Positions 16,789 through 25,106 of a stretch of 31,992 bases of DNA are shown here, piece by piece. Source of the stretch: Bog-159 sp035602155 (GTDB taxonomy: Bacteria > Acidobacteriota > Terriglobia > Bryobacterales > Bryobacteraceae); NCBI GenBank assembly GCA_035602155.1, contig DATNMW010000048.1:1-31992 (forward strand), written 5' to 3'. The stretch's first letter is position 1. The number at the start of each line of letters is the position of its first letter. The position numbers and the translations under genes were made by a program. The notes below the pieces were generated by a model. The model saw nothing but the letters and a program-made list of their open reading frames with translations. It was not told the origin of the DNA and ran no database searches.

Positions 16789-19554
16789 TCAGGCGGCGAG
16801 GTCGCGGGCGCAGCGAAAGCCGATGTCGTCGTCCCTGACACTTGGGTGCCGCCCGTCGCGACCGGCGCTATGGAGGCTCCAGGAAGCAACGTCGTCGCTC
16901 CCGAACGAACCACCACGCAACACGCGCGTCTTTTCCCGGTCGTGCCAATCCTCCACCCACTCGGACACATTGCCCGCCATGTCCGCAACGCCTTCCGGCG
17001 TCGCGCCGGCGGGGAACAGCCCAACTGGCGTGGGGTGCCCTACCTTCATATCGAAGTTCGCTTTTTTCTCGTCCGGACTGTCGTTTCCCCACGGGTAAAT
17101 CCTCCCGTCGAACCCCGCGGCCGCGCGGCCCCACTCCGCGGAGCTCGGCAATCGTACGCCAGCCCAGGCGCAAAAGGCCATCGCCTCATGCCAGCTCACG
17201 CCAGTGACCGGCCTGTTGGGATGTTGGATCTGCTCGCCCCAGTTCTCGGGCGCGGTGTTTTCGCCGTATCCGCCAGCCCTCCACGAGCGCTCGTTTTGGT
17301 ATCCTTCGTCCTCTACGAAGCGACCGAACTCTTCAACGGTGACCGGATAGCGCCCGATCTGAAATGGCTTCACGCGCTTCGGCCCGCCGCCTTCGATTGT
17401 GATCCAGTTGTCCTGGCGTAGCCGCGGATCGCCGGCTTGGCCCAGGGCCTCGGCGGCCTCCAGCCGCACGGGAAATGCGACGGTGTACGCCTTGTCCGCG
17501 TCGAAGATGCTGAGTACCGCGTCCATCGTCCGCTGATAGCGCGGGTCGGCAGGCTGGTAGTTAAACGGGCGGAGGTCGCGCACGATGGCCCCCAGCAGTC
17601 CAGCGCAGCGCGCCTCCTCCGCCAGAACCCTCCCTGACTGTCGCGGCGCCGCCAAGATCGCTGAGACTAGGCCGTCTACTTTTTCCAGACCTTGACGGTA
17701 CAGTACGCCTCCCAGCAGTTGTGCAACCTCGCGCCATTCTGGTTTGTAAATCGTGTGCCCAGCCAGCAGGAGCTCCTGCTGGGCTACGTCCGGCATTCCC
17801 GCAATGGCCTTGGCCGCCAAGTACTCCTGGAAAGTCAGATGCCGGAAGGCGACGTCGGTGGCGCGGCTGACGATAATGCCGCTATCGATCTCTTCTTCTT
17901 CAAGAAAAGCCAAAGCCCGCGGCCGGCGTTCCGCCTCGGGCACTTCGCGGAAGTGCGGGGCGAGCGCATCGGCGGCCCATCCTTTGCTCACTTGCACGGC
18001 CCGGCCTTTGGGCGCATTCTGCATGGCCAACGCAAGCTGCTGGAGCAGCATCAGGCAGCGCTCGGCGGTGGGACGGTCCGGCCTCTGCTCGCGGGAGCGG
18101 GCCAGCCAGATGAGGATCGAATCATAGAGGTCGGCGCGCTGTTCGGGCAGGCGGCGCTCGTTCCAGTGCACCACGGCCAGCGCCGTGAGCATCACCGGGT
18201 TGCGCGCCATGCGGCGGATCTCGGCGCGGGCGCGGAGTGCGCCGCTCAGCTCGGCGAGGTGGCTGGCGGAGCTGGCGGGATTTTCGGAAAACAGTGCGCC
18301 ACACCAGCGTTCCAGAAACGTGTCGATCGCATCTGGTTCCAGCGGGGCGATATTGGCGGTTTCGAAATCGGCCAGCACGGCTTGGCCCTGATAGGCCAGC
18401 GGGCGGGTGGTCACCACGAAGCTGCATTTGCCGTAGGCGCGCGTGGCGTTCTCCAGCAGACGGGACATGGCTTCACGCTCGGTCCGGTTGGGCGCTTCGT
18501 CCAGCCCGTCGAGCAGGACGGCCGCTTCGCCCGATCTCAGTTTGCGCTCGAAAAAGGGGGCATCGAGGCCCCAATTGAATTGTGCGCCGCGGGCGGCGAG
18601 GCAGTGCGGGAGCCAAGTGGGCGCTGCCTCGATGGTCGGACCTTCGCGCCGGTGGCGGCAGGTGCGGATGTGCTCCGCCAGTTCGGCGATGCGGATCAGG
18701 ACCGGGAAGTGCGTGGTCGCATTATGCGAGTCGGCGCACATCTTAAAGGCGATGTGGCGAAGGAAGGTGGTCTTGCCGGCTCCAGGATCGCCGGTGATGA
18801 CTAGCCGCGGCTGCTTGAGCGCGTCTTCGAGGCGGACGGGTTCGCGGATGGCAAGCTCGCCTCGCCCGTCCGGCGCGGCCGCGGTGGTCAGCGGGATGTA
18901 GAGGTCCTCGATCGGGAAGCGAAAGGCTTTGCCGGTGCCGACTTGGAGGCCGCGGATATCGATGAACGCCGTTTCTTTGCGGAGGGAGTCGAGGTACTTT
19001 GCAGGATCGCCCTCGACCGTTGGGATTTCGCCGCGCCATTCGCGCAGAGCAATCTCGATTTTGTGGCGCAGGTCGTGGGGGTTTTGAAACGTGGGTCGAA
19101 GGTTGCGGCTGAGCCACTGTTTGAATTTTGCGAGGTTTGCGATGTTGCGCTGGACTTCTTCGGCCAGGGTGGGGGTGAAGGTCCCGTCTTCGATGGCGGC
19201 GGTGACGCGGTAGGATTCTTTGAGTTGGACGGGCCAATCGATGGCGGGGTCTACTAGGAGGCCCAGCACGAGTTTGCCCTCGCGCTCCGCGTGCTCGCAT
19301 TCGAGCCAGGTGATGCTTTTGTATTCGCCGGCGGGCTGGTCGGGTGGCACCCAGCCGTAGCGGTGGGCCACGATGGCTACGACCAAGTCGGCTTGCGATA
19401 CTTTGCGGAGGCATTCGGGGAGGGATGGACGGCCGGTCGCGGGGAAGTACTCCATCATTGTCGGGAGGAGACCTGCGCCGATGGCCGCGTCGCGCGCGGC
19501 GTCGCGGTAGGGCTTGAGGTCTTCGGAGGTGGAGGAGATGAAGACGGTGGGCAT
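16789..19554 (-). CDS. DUF4062-NACHT NTPase-FGE domain protein (STAND-type)
   Basis: 921 residues. Residues 1-175 are DUF4062, a TIR-related domain (VFISSTSEDLKPYR, then VVAIVAHRYGWVP). A NACHT NTPase follows, with P-loop GDPGAGKT at 255-262, Walker B LLDGLDE at 347-353 and the sensor strand FVVTTRP. A helical middle region (FRHLTFQEYLAAKAI, as in NACHT proteins) leads to an FGE/SUMF1 domain at about 716-921, with YPWGND, MAGNVSEW, RGGSF and GFRCARD. As in the TIR-FGE protein, the cysteine pair of active FGE is missing. The layout of effector, NTPase switch and sensor is that of STAND immune proteins; an antiviral role is inferred. ATG 19554 is chosen because it starts DUF4062; the open frame upstream is a shadow. 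Confidence 0.93.
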   Translation of the reverse strand: MPTVFISSTSEDLKPYRDAARDAAIGAGLLPTMMEYFPATGRPSLPECLRKVSQADLVVAIVAHRYGWVPPDQPAGEYKSITWLECEHAEREGKLVLGLLVDPAIDWPVQLKESYRVTAAIEDGTFTPTLAEEVQRNIANLAKFKQWLSRNLRPTFQNPHDLRHKIEIALREWRGEIPTVEGDPAKYLDSLRKETAFIDIRGLQVGTGKAFRFPIEDLYIPLTTAAAPDGRGELAIREPVRLEDALKQPRLVITGDPGAGKTTFLRHIAFKMCADSHNATTHFPVLIRIAELAEHIRTCRHRREGPTIEAAPTWLPHCLAARGAQFNWGLDAPFFERKLRSGEAAVLLDGLDEAPNRTEREAMSRLLENATRAYGKCSFVVTTRPLAYQGQAVLADFETANIAPLEPDAIDTFLERWCGALFSENPASSASHLAELSGALRARAEIRRMARNPVMLTALAVVHWNERRLPEQRADLYDSILIWLARSREQRPDRPTAERCLMLLQQLALAMQNAPKGRAVQVSKGWAADALAPHFREVPEAERRPRALAFLEEEEIDSGIIVSRATDVAFRHLTFQEYLAAKAIAGMPDVAQQELLLAGHTIYKPEWREVAQLLGGVLYRQGLEKVDGLVSAILAAPRQSGRVLAEEARCAGLLGAIVRDLRPFNYQPADPRYQRTMDAVLSIFDADKAYTVAFPVRLEAAEALGQAGDPRLRQDNWITIEGGGPKRVKPFQIGRYPVTVEEFGRFVEDEGYQNERSWRAGGYGENTAPENWGEQIQHPNRPVTGVSWHEAMAFCAWAGVRLPSSAEWGRAAAGFDGRIYPWGNDSPDEKKANFDMKVGHPTPVGLFPAGATPEGVADMAGNVSEWVEDWHDREKTRVLRGGSFGSDDVASWSLHSAGRDGRHPSVRDDDIGFRCARDLAA

Positions 19555-20047
19555 TGATTGCAACTTTATATTCTGGCACTGCGAAGGACAGGCCGGGAGG
19601 GCAGGCGCTTCCGCCTGCCAAGGCTTGACGGGCAAATCGCGCTCCAAACGCAACCCCGCCCATCGATCTCCGGCCCGTGGCTCCGCCGTGTGCCGCAAAT
19701 GAGCGCCTGGCAGGAAAAGTAGGAGGGCACTTAATCGGGCGATACCCTCGTTTTTTGGGTTCAAAATGGGCCGCCGTTCGCGTACATGTCGCGATGCGAT
19801 ACATTCGAGGGCATAAATGCCAATCTGTCCAAGTTGCCGATGGCGGAAGGTTCGGTGTCTGAACATCGATGACAAATTCGCCGGCGGCGATGGAAGACCG
19901 TTCGACGGGATGACGAATTCCCGCCCCACCGCCTACCGGCAATCCCGGCGCGGAACGCTGAGAATGGCGGATTGTCTGGCGCCACTCCCTTGTCGCCTTG
20001 CATTCCGCCCCCCAACCGATTAGCATCACCTTAGTGGAGGGGCTTCC
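19555..20047. other. Divergent intergenic region
   Basis: 493 bases between the leftward NACHT-FGE gene and the rightward PLP-enzyme gene, so both promoters should be here. It contains a palindromic repeat at 19600-19619. No gene, known RNA or clear promoter box was recognised. The frames that stay open across it lack protein-like composition. Confidence 0.5.
19600..19619. repeat. Palindromic repeat GGCAGGCG-N4-CGCCTGCC
   Basis: An 8-bp perfect stem with loop CTTC. The same arms, with loop CAAC, occur at 24940-24959, and on one strand both are preceded by CTT. Adjacent GGACAGGCC (19586-19594) is also one arm of the palindrome at 28895-28915. This points to a REP-like repeat family. Confidence 0.7.
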
Positions 20048-21619
20048 ATGCCATCAACGAAAATGAGCCGCCGCGGGCTGTTCCGCTCGGGGGCAGCGCT
20101 GGCCGCCGCGGGAGTATCCGCATCTATCCCGGAACCGGTTTTGGCCGCGCCGGCGCGCGCCCTCGAATTAGGCGGCAATCTGTACGAGTCGATCGGCGTG
20201 ACGCCGATCGTGAACTGCCGGGGCACGTACACTATCATCACCGGATCGCAGACCTTGCCCGAGGTAAAGCGCGCCATGGAACAGGCGTCGCACGCTTACG
20301 TCCACATGGACGAGCTGATGGAGGCGGTGGGGCAGCGCCTGGCGGAACTGACCAAGGCCGAATGGGGGATTGTCACGGCGGGATGCGCTGCCGCGCTGAC
20401 GCACGCCACTTCCGCTTGCATCTCTGGCGGAGATCCGGAAAAGATGCAGCGGGTGCCCAATCTGACCGGGCTGAAGAACGAGGTAGTCGTGCCGCGCTAT
20501 TCGCGCAACGAATACGACCACGCCGTGCGTATGCTGGGCGTGAAGATGGTGGAGGTGGAAACCGCCGCGGAGTTCGAAGCCGCACTGTCGCCACAAACAG
20601 CCATGGTGATGATCCTCTCCTGCCCGGCCGCGGAAAAGGGCGAGTTGTCGATCGAGAATGCCTGCGCGATGGCGCGGCGCAAGGGCGTCCCGGTGATCGT
20701 GGATGCAGCCGCCGAGACGCTGACCATTCCAAACATTCACCTGGCGCATGGCGCGAACATGGTGGCTTACAGCAGCGGCAAATGCCTGCGCGGTCCGCAG
20801 GCGGCCGGCCTGCTGCTGGGGCAAAAGGACTTGGTGCGGGCGGCGTGGATCAACAGCGCGCCGCACCACACTTTCGGCCGCTCATTGAAGGTTGGCAAAG
20901 AAGAGATCATGGGGATGCTGGCGGCGGTCGAGATGTGGGTAAAGCGCGACCATGACGCGGAATGGAAGCAGTGGCAAGGGTGGCTTGACACTATCGCCGC
21001 GCAAGCCACGCAGGCGCCCGGCGTGACCAGCGAAACTCTGCTGCCGGAAGATCTTTCGAACCATGCCCCGCGATTGCGGCTTAATTGGGATACCGCTCGC
21101 GTCGGCATCACCGGCACGGAGATGGAAGACCTGCTATGGCATGGGCAGCCGCGCATCGCGGTGAACGAGGGCAGCGGCACGCGCCGCGATAATAGCCCGA
21201 GTTCGGTCACGATCATGCCCTACATGATGATGCCGGGGGACGACAAGATCGCGGCCGCAGCCATTCGGAAGCTGCTGGTGAATCCGCCGCACATCACGGT
21301 TCCCGAGCTAGAAGCGGCCAGCGTGGACGTCACCGGGGCGTGGGTAGCGGACCTGACTTTCATCTCGGGATCGTCCCACCACCACTTCACCATCGAGCAG
21401 CACGAGGGTAAACTGGCTGGCGTGCATCGCGGCGATATTTTGTCCGGGAAGCTGACGGGCGCCGTGGAAGGCCGCCGCGTTACAATCCGCAGCAGTCAGC
21501 GCATTGAAGGCGCCACGCTGCACTACGAATTCTCAGGCGACGTGGCGGGCAACCGGATAGAAGGCGTCGTTAAACTGGGCGAGTATGGGCAGGCGCGCTG
21601 GACCGCGCAGAGGGCTTGA
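20048..21619 (+). CDS. SelA-like PLP-dependent enzyme with Tat signal
   Basis: 523 residues. GGAGG lies 9 bases before the ATG. The N-terminus has a twin-arginine signal (SRRGLFRSGAALAAAGVSAS), so the folded enzyme is probably exported. The main domain (about 45-425) is a fold-type I PLP enzyme of the SelA / D-glucosaminate-6-phosphate ammonia-lyase group, with a cofactor-contacting Asp219 (VIVDAAAE) and the likely Schiff-base lysine Lys245 (YSSGKCLRGPQAAG). About 90 C-terminal residues (SGSSHHHFTIEQHEGKLAG onwards) form an extra beta-rich domain. The substrate is unknown; real selenocysteine synthase activity is unlikely given export. The next gene follows six bases on. Confidence 0.88.
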   Translation: MPSTKMSRRGLFRSGAALAAAGVSASIPEPVLAAPARALELGGNLYESIGVTPIVNCRGTYTIITGSQTLPEVKRAMEQASHAYVHMDELMEAVGQRLAELTKAEWGIVTAGCAAALTHATSACISGGDPEKMQRVPNLTGLKNEVVVPRYSRNEYDHAVRMLGVKMVEVETAAEFEAALSPQTAMVMILSCPAAEKGELSIENACAMARRKGVPVIVDAAAETLTIPNIHLAHGANMVAYSSGKCLRGPQAAGLLLGQKDLVRAAWINSAPHHTFGRSLKVGKEEIMGMLAAVEMWVKRDHDAEWKQWQGWLDTIAAQATQAPGVTSETLLPEDLSNHAPRLRLNWDTARVGITGTEMEDLLWHGQPRIAVNEGSGTRRDNSPSSVTIMPYMMMPGDDKIAAAAIRKLLVNPPHITVPELEAASVDVTGAWVADLTFISGSSHHHFTIEQHEGKLAGVHRGDILSGKLTGAVEGRRVTIRSSQRIEGATLHYEFSGDVAGNRIEGVVKLGEYGQARWTAQRA

Positions 21620-21625
21620 GCCCGC

Positions 21626-22258
21626 ATGATCCGCATCGTCACCATGGAGCGGGAGTACGGCGCGGGCGGCTCCGCCATCGCGCAGAAGCTCGCGGAGCAA
21701 CTGGGTTGGAAGGTGTGGGACCAGGCGCTGACCGCGGAAATTGCGCGCCTGGCGCGCTGCGATCAAGGTTCGGTGGCGCGGCTTGAGGAGCGCGTGGATC
21801 CGCTATTCTACCGGCTGATGAAAGTATTCATGCGCGGCAGCCACGAACGCAGCCTGCCGGTGAACGGCCTGGAGAATCTGGACGCGGACAGCATGGTGGT
21901 CTTCATGCAGCGCGTGATCGAAGGCGCGGCGGCCGCGGGCAGTTGCGTGATCGTCGGCCGGGGCGCGCCGTATCTGCTGCGGGACCGGTCAGACAGTTTT
22001 CACGTGTTCGTGTATGCGCCGCTGGAAGAGAAGATCCGGCGCGTGCGCGCGCTCGGCAAGAGCGAGGCGGAGGCGGTCGAACTGGTGGGGGCCATCGACC
22101 AGGAACGCGCCACTTTTGTGAAGAAATATTTCGGGAAAGAGTGGCCCAGCAGGCACCTGTATCACCTGATGATTAATTCCGCGGTGGGGGACGATGTGGT
22201 GGTGCGGACGATTCTGGATGAGATGCAAACGCTGAATGCGGCGCAGAAGCGCGCGTGA
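21626..22258 (+). CDS. Cytidylate kinase-like family protein
   Basis: 210 residues. The N-terminus MIRIVTMEREYGAGGSAIAQ is the P-loop region of the cytidylate-kinase-like family, in which the glycines of EYGAGG replace the usual GPxGxGKS. Further family features are WDQALTAEIA, VIVGRGAPYLL and a C-terminal region following KKYFGKEW. Members are likely P-loop kinases of small molecules; the substrate is not established. It probably forms an operon with the PLP enzyme. Its last 86 bases overlap the convergent Sua5/TsaC gene. Confidence 0.88.
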   Translation: MIRIVTMEREYGAGGSAIAQKLAEQLGWKVWDQALTAEIARLARCDQGSVARLEERVDPLFYRLMKVFMRGSHERSLPVNGLENLDADSMVVFMQRVIEGAAAAGSCVIVGRGAPYLLRDRSDSFHVFVYAPLEEKIRRVRALGKSEAEAVELVGAIDQERATFVKKYFGKEWPSRHLYHLMINSAVGDDVVVRTILDEMQTLNAAQKRA

Positions 22259-23147
22259 GGCGGTCCAGGACGCCGGCCCATTCGGGGGTGTCCGGCGGCC
22301 GTTCCACCGCGATCCAGTCCGCATTCCGGAGATCCAGCCGGTGCAAGGCGGCATACAGCGCCGCGGCGTAGGCGGCGGGTTCCGCGGGCATCTCGCGGCC
22401 GAGGCGCAACCATTCGCCGGTTCCGCCGGGCGGAGGATCGCCGGGCGCCAGCAGCAAGAGTGGTGTGCGCGGGCGGTAATGTTGCGCATGCATACCCGGT
22501 GATGGATGCGCTCCGGCCGCGGCGCCTTCCGCGACGCGCACGCGACCAACCAGCGCCTCGATCTCCGGCAGCGGAATCACGCCGGGCCGCAGCAATACTG
22601 GCTCCGGGCCGGCCAGCGACAGCACCGTCGATTCGATGCCTACGGTGGCTGGACCGCCATCGAGAACCAAATCAACCGCGTTGCCCAGCGATTGGCGGAC
22701 GTGTTCGGCGGTGGTGGGGGAAAGCAGCGTAAAGGGATTGGCGCTGGGCGCGGCTATCGGTAGGCCGGCCGAGCGGATCAGCGCGAGCGCCAGCGGATGA
22801 GACGGCACGCGCAACCCGACCGTAGCGAGTCCCGCGGTCACAATATCGGGAATCGATGGCTGTTTCGGCAGGACCAGGGTCAAAGGTCCGGGCCAATATC
22901 GGCGCGCGAGGCGATCGGCGGGTTCGGGCCATTCCAGGACCAGGGTACGCGCCATCTCGATCGAATCCACATGCACGATCAGCGGACTCTGGAGCGGCCG
23001 CCCTTTCGCCGTGAAGATGCGCGCCACAGCCACGGCATCGAAAGCGTTGGCGCCCAGGCCGTAGACTGTTTCGGTAGGGAAGGCGACCAGCCCGCCGCCG
23101 CGAATCAAGGCCGCCGCCCGTTCGAGCATCGCTGCTTCCGGCGTCAC
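22173..23147 (-). CDS. tsaC: L-threonylcarbamoyladenylate synthase (Sua5/TsaC type)
   Basis: 324 residues. Makes threonylcarbamoyl-AMP from threonine, bicarbonate and ATP for the t6A modification of ANN-decoding tRNAs. The YrdC domain fills residues 1-200: GLVAFPTETVYGLGANAF, KGRPLQSPLIVH, YWPGPLTLVLP and APSANPF. After a linker (HPSPGMHAQHYRP) a Sua5-type C-terminal domain follows. The last 28 residues lie over the convergent kinase-like gene and are unlike the family, so the natural end may have been lost. GTG 23147 overlaps the prfB stop; ATG 23129 is an alternative. Confidence 0.94.
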   Translation of the reverse strand: MTPEAAMLERAAALIRGGGLVAFPTETVYGLGANAFDAVAVARIFTAKGRPLQSPLIVHVDSIEMARTLVLEWPEPADRLARRYWPGPLTLVLPKQPSIPDIVTAGLATVGLRVPSHPLALALIRSAGLPIAAPSANPFTLLSPTTAEHVRQSLGNAVDLVLDGGPATVGIESTVLSLAGPEPVLLRPGVIPLPEIEALVGRVRVAEGAAAGAHPSPGMHAQHYRPRTPLLLLAPGDPPPGGTGEWLRLGREMPAEPAAYAAALYAALHRLDLRNADWIAVERPPDTPEWAGVLDRLTRASAPHSAFASHPESSAPPHRPPPRN

Positions 23148-24281
23148 TCCGGCAGCTCGTCCTTGGCATCGCCCGCAATCTTGCCCGTCTTGCGGAAGAC
23201 CAGGTAAGCGTGGATGAGCGGCTCGAGATCGCCTTCCAGCACGCGGTCCACATCGCCAATGGCCAGCTTGGTGCGGTGATCCTTGATCATGCGGTAGGGC
23301 GCCAGCACGTAGCTGCGGATCTGGCTGCCGAAGTTGATATCCAGCTTGGTAGCCTCGGTTTTAGCGGCCTCTACGCGTTTCTTCTCCAGCTCGAACTCAT
23401 ACAGGCGCGCGCGAAGCTGCTTCATGGCGCTATCGCGGTTCTTGTGCTGCGAGCGCTCATTCTGGCACTGCACCACGATGTTGGTGGGAAGGTGCACGAT
23501 GCGCACCGCGGAATCGGTCATGTTGACGTGCTGGCCGCCCGCGCCGCCGGAACGGAACGTATCGATGCGCAGATCGTCCGGCTTGATATCGATCTTGATT
23601 TCGTCATCCACCTGCGGATAAACGAACACGGAGGCGAATGAAGTGTGGCGGCGAGCGTTCGCATCGAAGGGCGAGATGCGCACGAGGCGGTGTACGCCGA
23701 TCTCGGATTGCAGCATGCCGTACGCGTTTTCGCCGTTGATTTCGAAGGTGACGGACTTGATGCCGGCGCCTTCGCCTTCCAGCCGGTCCGTGATTACGGT
23801 GGCGAAGCCATCGCGCTCCGCCCAGCGCAGATACATGCGCAGCAGCATCTCGGCCCAGTCCTGGCTTTCGGTGCCGCCGGCGCCGGGATGGATGGTCATG
23901 ATGGCGCTGCGCTGGTCGTTTTCGCCGGAGAGTAGCATGGCGGTTTCCACGCGGTCGATGAACTGCGCGAAGGTTTGCAGATCGCGCTCGATATCGCCGT
24001 TGACGTTTTCGCCCTCGCGCGCCAGTTCGAACATCGTGTCGAGGTCGGAGGTAAGCGCGGCGATGCGCTGCTCGTTGCCAAGGCTCTCCTCGATGCGCTT
24101 GCGCTGCTGCATGATCTTCTGGCTCTTGCCAGGCTGGTTCCAGAACCCTGGCGCGGCGGTCTGCTCTTCTGTTTCCTGGAGTTTGGATTTCAGCGCGGGG
24201 ACGTCAAAGATACCTCCGCACGGCCAAGGCCTGTTCGCGTATGGGAGCGTACTGGCGTTCTAACTCGTCAAGCGGGGTCAT
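23144..24281 (-). CDS. prfB: Peptide chain release factor 2, with programmed +1 frameshift
   Basis: 378 residues when the two frames are joined. A 25-codon first frame (MTPLDELERQYAPIREQALA, then VRRYL) ends at TGA 24206-24204; skipping one base continues DVPALKSKLQETEEQ into the main frame. Releases peptides at UAA and UGA stops on the ribosome. Visible are the stop-codon-reading tripeptide SPF (203-205) and the peptidyl-hydrolysis motif GGQ (248-250). The UGA frameshift makes RF2 regulate its own level. A call limited to the open frame from 24112 would lose 56 residues. It is co-directional with the zinc-ribbon gene 41 bases upstream and overlaps the tsaC start. Confidence 0.97.
24203..24217 (-). 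promoter_or_regulatory. prfB: RF2 programmed +1 frameshift site
   Basis: Reads GGAGG TAT CTT TGA C on the coding strand: an internal Shine-Dalgarno-like GGAGG three bases before the slippery CTT codon and the in-frame TGA followed by C. This is the conserved prfB signal. A slow UGA decision at low RF2 lets the ribosome slip +1 to GAC. Confidence 0.96.
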
Positions 24282-24322
24282 TTCAATTCAATTCTAGCAA
24301 ACCCCTGCCGGCGATGCCTGGA

Positions 24323-24583
24323 CTAGCGCTTTTCGGCGGCAGGCGGGGACCCCTGGGTGGCCTGCATACACGGATTCCACTGGCCGACGTGTCCGAAATT
24401 CAGTACGGCCACGACGCCGCAGCGCGCGTCTCCCTTGCGTCTGCGGTGCACGATGGTGCGCTCGCAGCCGCCCAACTCCGCGGCGCAGCGGTACACGTCG
24501 CCGCTAAGCCCGGGGCGCTTGTAGACCAAATTGAGTTGTCCGCAGAATGGGCACTTCATGTCGCCGATGGGATGATACTTCAC
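24323..24583 (-). CDS. Small zinc-ribbon-like protein
   Basis: 86 residues. The GTG start is supported by AAGGAG seven bases upstream. A CPFCG knuckle near the start and a second group (RCAAELGGC) suggest one zinc-binding ribbon, though the second pair is spaced more widely than the usual CxxC. The C-terminal half (VAVLNFGHVGQWNPC) is unrecognised. It is the first gene of a probable operon with prfB and tsaC. Function unknown; nucleic-acid binding would be a guess. Confidence 0.65.
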   Translation of the reverse strand: MKYHPIGDMKCPFCGQLNLVYKRPGLSGDVYRCAAELGGCERTIVHRRRKGDARCGVVAVLNFGHVGQWNPCMQATQGSPPAAEKR

Positions 24584-24939
24584 GCAGATGCTCCTTCGCC
24601 TTACGGCATAAAAACATTATGCACTATTCTTGTTTCGGCGTAAAGGAGGCGGAGAAGCCGAGAAGCCGGAGTGTGCGATTGTGTGCTTGATCCTGGAGAA
24701 GGGTTAACCCAGGGGTCTCCGCGGACGAGAGGGGGTGCGCCCACTGTCGACGCACAGAAAATAGACACGCGAATGGAGCCGGCATGACCGGCGCGGTGGC
24801 CGGAATCCAGGCATCGGCTGAACTGATCGGTCGTGCTTTGCGCGCGCTCTAAGCCGCTCAGGCAGAACATACGGAGATGCATGACTTGGTTGCGCTCACA
24901 TTGCTTTTGAGAAGCGGGAGAACCAGCTTCGCTCGTCTT

Positions 24940-24959
24940 GGCAGGCGCAACCGCCTGCC
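24940..24959. repeat. Palindromic repeat GGCAGGCG-CAAC-CGCCTGCC
   Basis: An 8-bp perfect stem with a 4-base loop, the same arms as at 19600-19619. It is intergenic, about 30 bases beyond the U-run of the dehydrogenase terminator. Confidence 0.7.
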
Positions 24960-24990
24960 CCACCACATTCACGTCTACTGTCCTCGCACC

Positions 24991-25019
24991 AAAAAAAAAG
25001 GGCCGATTAACAATCGGCC
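24991..25019 (-). terminator. Intrinsic terminator of the IDH-family gene
   Basis: On the leftward strand, stem GGCCGATT with loop GTT and AATCGGCC is followed by CC and nine T residues. It is a classic rho-independent terminator, 88 bases past the dehydrogenase stop. Confidence 0.92.
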
Positions 25020-25020
25020 T

Positions 25021-25037
25021 GCAGGTTGGCAACCTGC
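25021..25037. repeat. Palindromic repeat GCAGGTT-GGC-AACCTGC
   Basis: A 7-bp perfect stem with a 3-base loop, directly beside the terminator hairpin. It resembles the other GGCAGG/CCTGCC palindromes in the window and may be part of the same repeat family. Confidence 0.5.
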
Positions 25038-25106
25038 CCACAAGGATCAGTCGCGGGAGACTGTCTCGTACTCCCGCATGGGCGCCGGCGCTCCGCCAAA
25101 GAGCGG

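Larger units (their letters stand above)
24584..25106. other. Gene-free stretch with hairpins and a terminator
   Basis: 523 bases. The right third carries two palindromic repeats and the terminator of the leftward dehydrogenase gene. The left part should hold the promoter of the zinc-ribbon/prfB/tsaC operon, but I see no clear boxes. A 169-residue leftward frame spans the region through the terminator hairpin and is not convincing as a gene. Confidence 0.5.

Noticed and set aside
14468..19929. DGR reverse transcriptase
   Set aside because: Looked for in all frames because of the AAC-rich repeat; no catalytic YxDD-type motif in a protein-like frame was found in the island or elsewhere in the window.
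18743..20029. 428-residue leftward open frame
   Set aside because: Out-of-frame shadow of the DUF4062-NACHT gene; rich in Arg, His and Pro with no motif.
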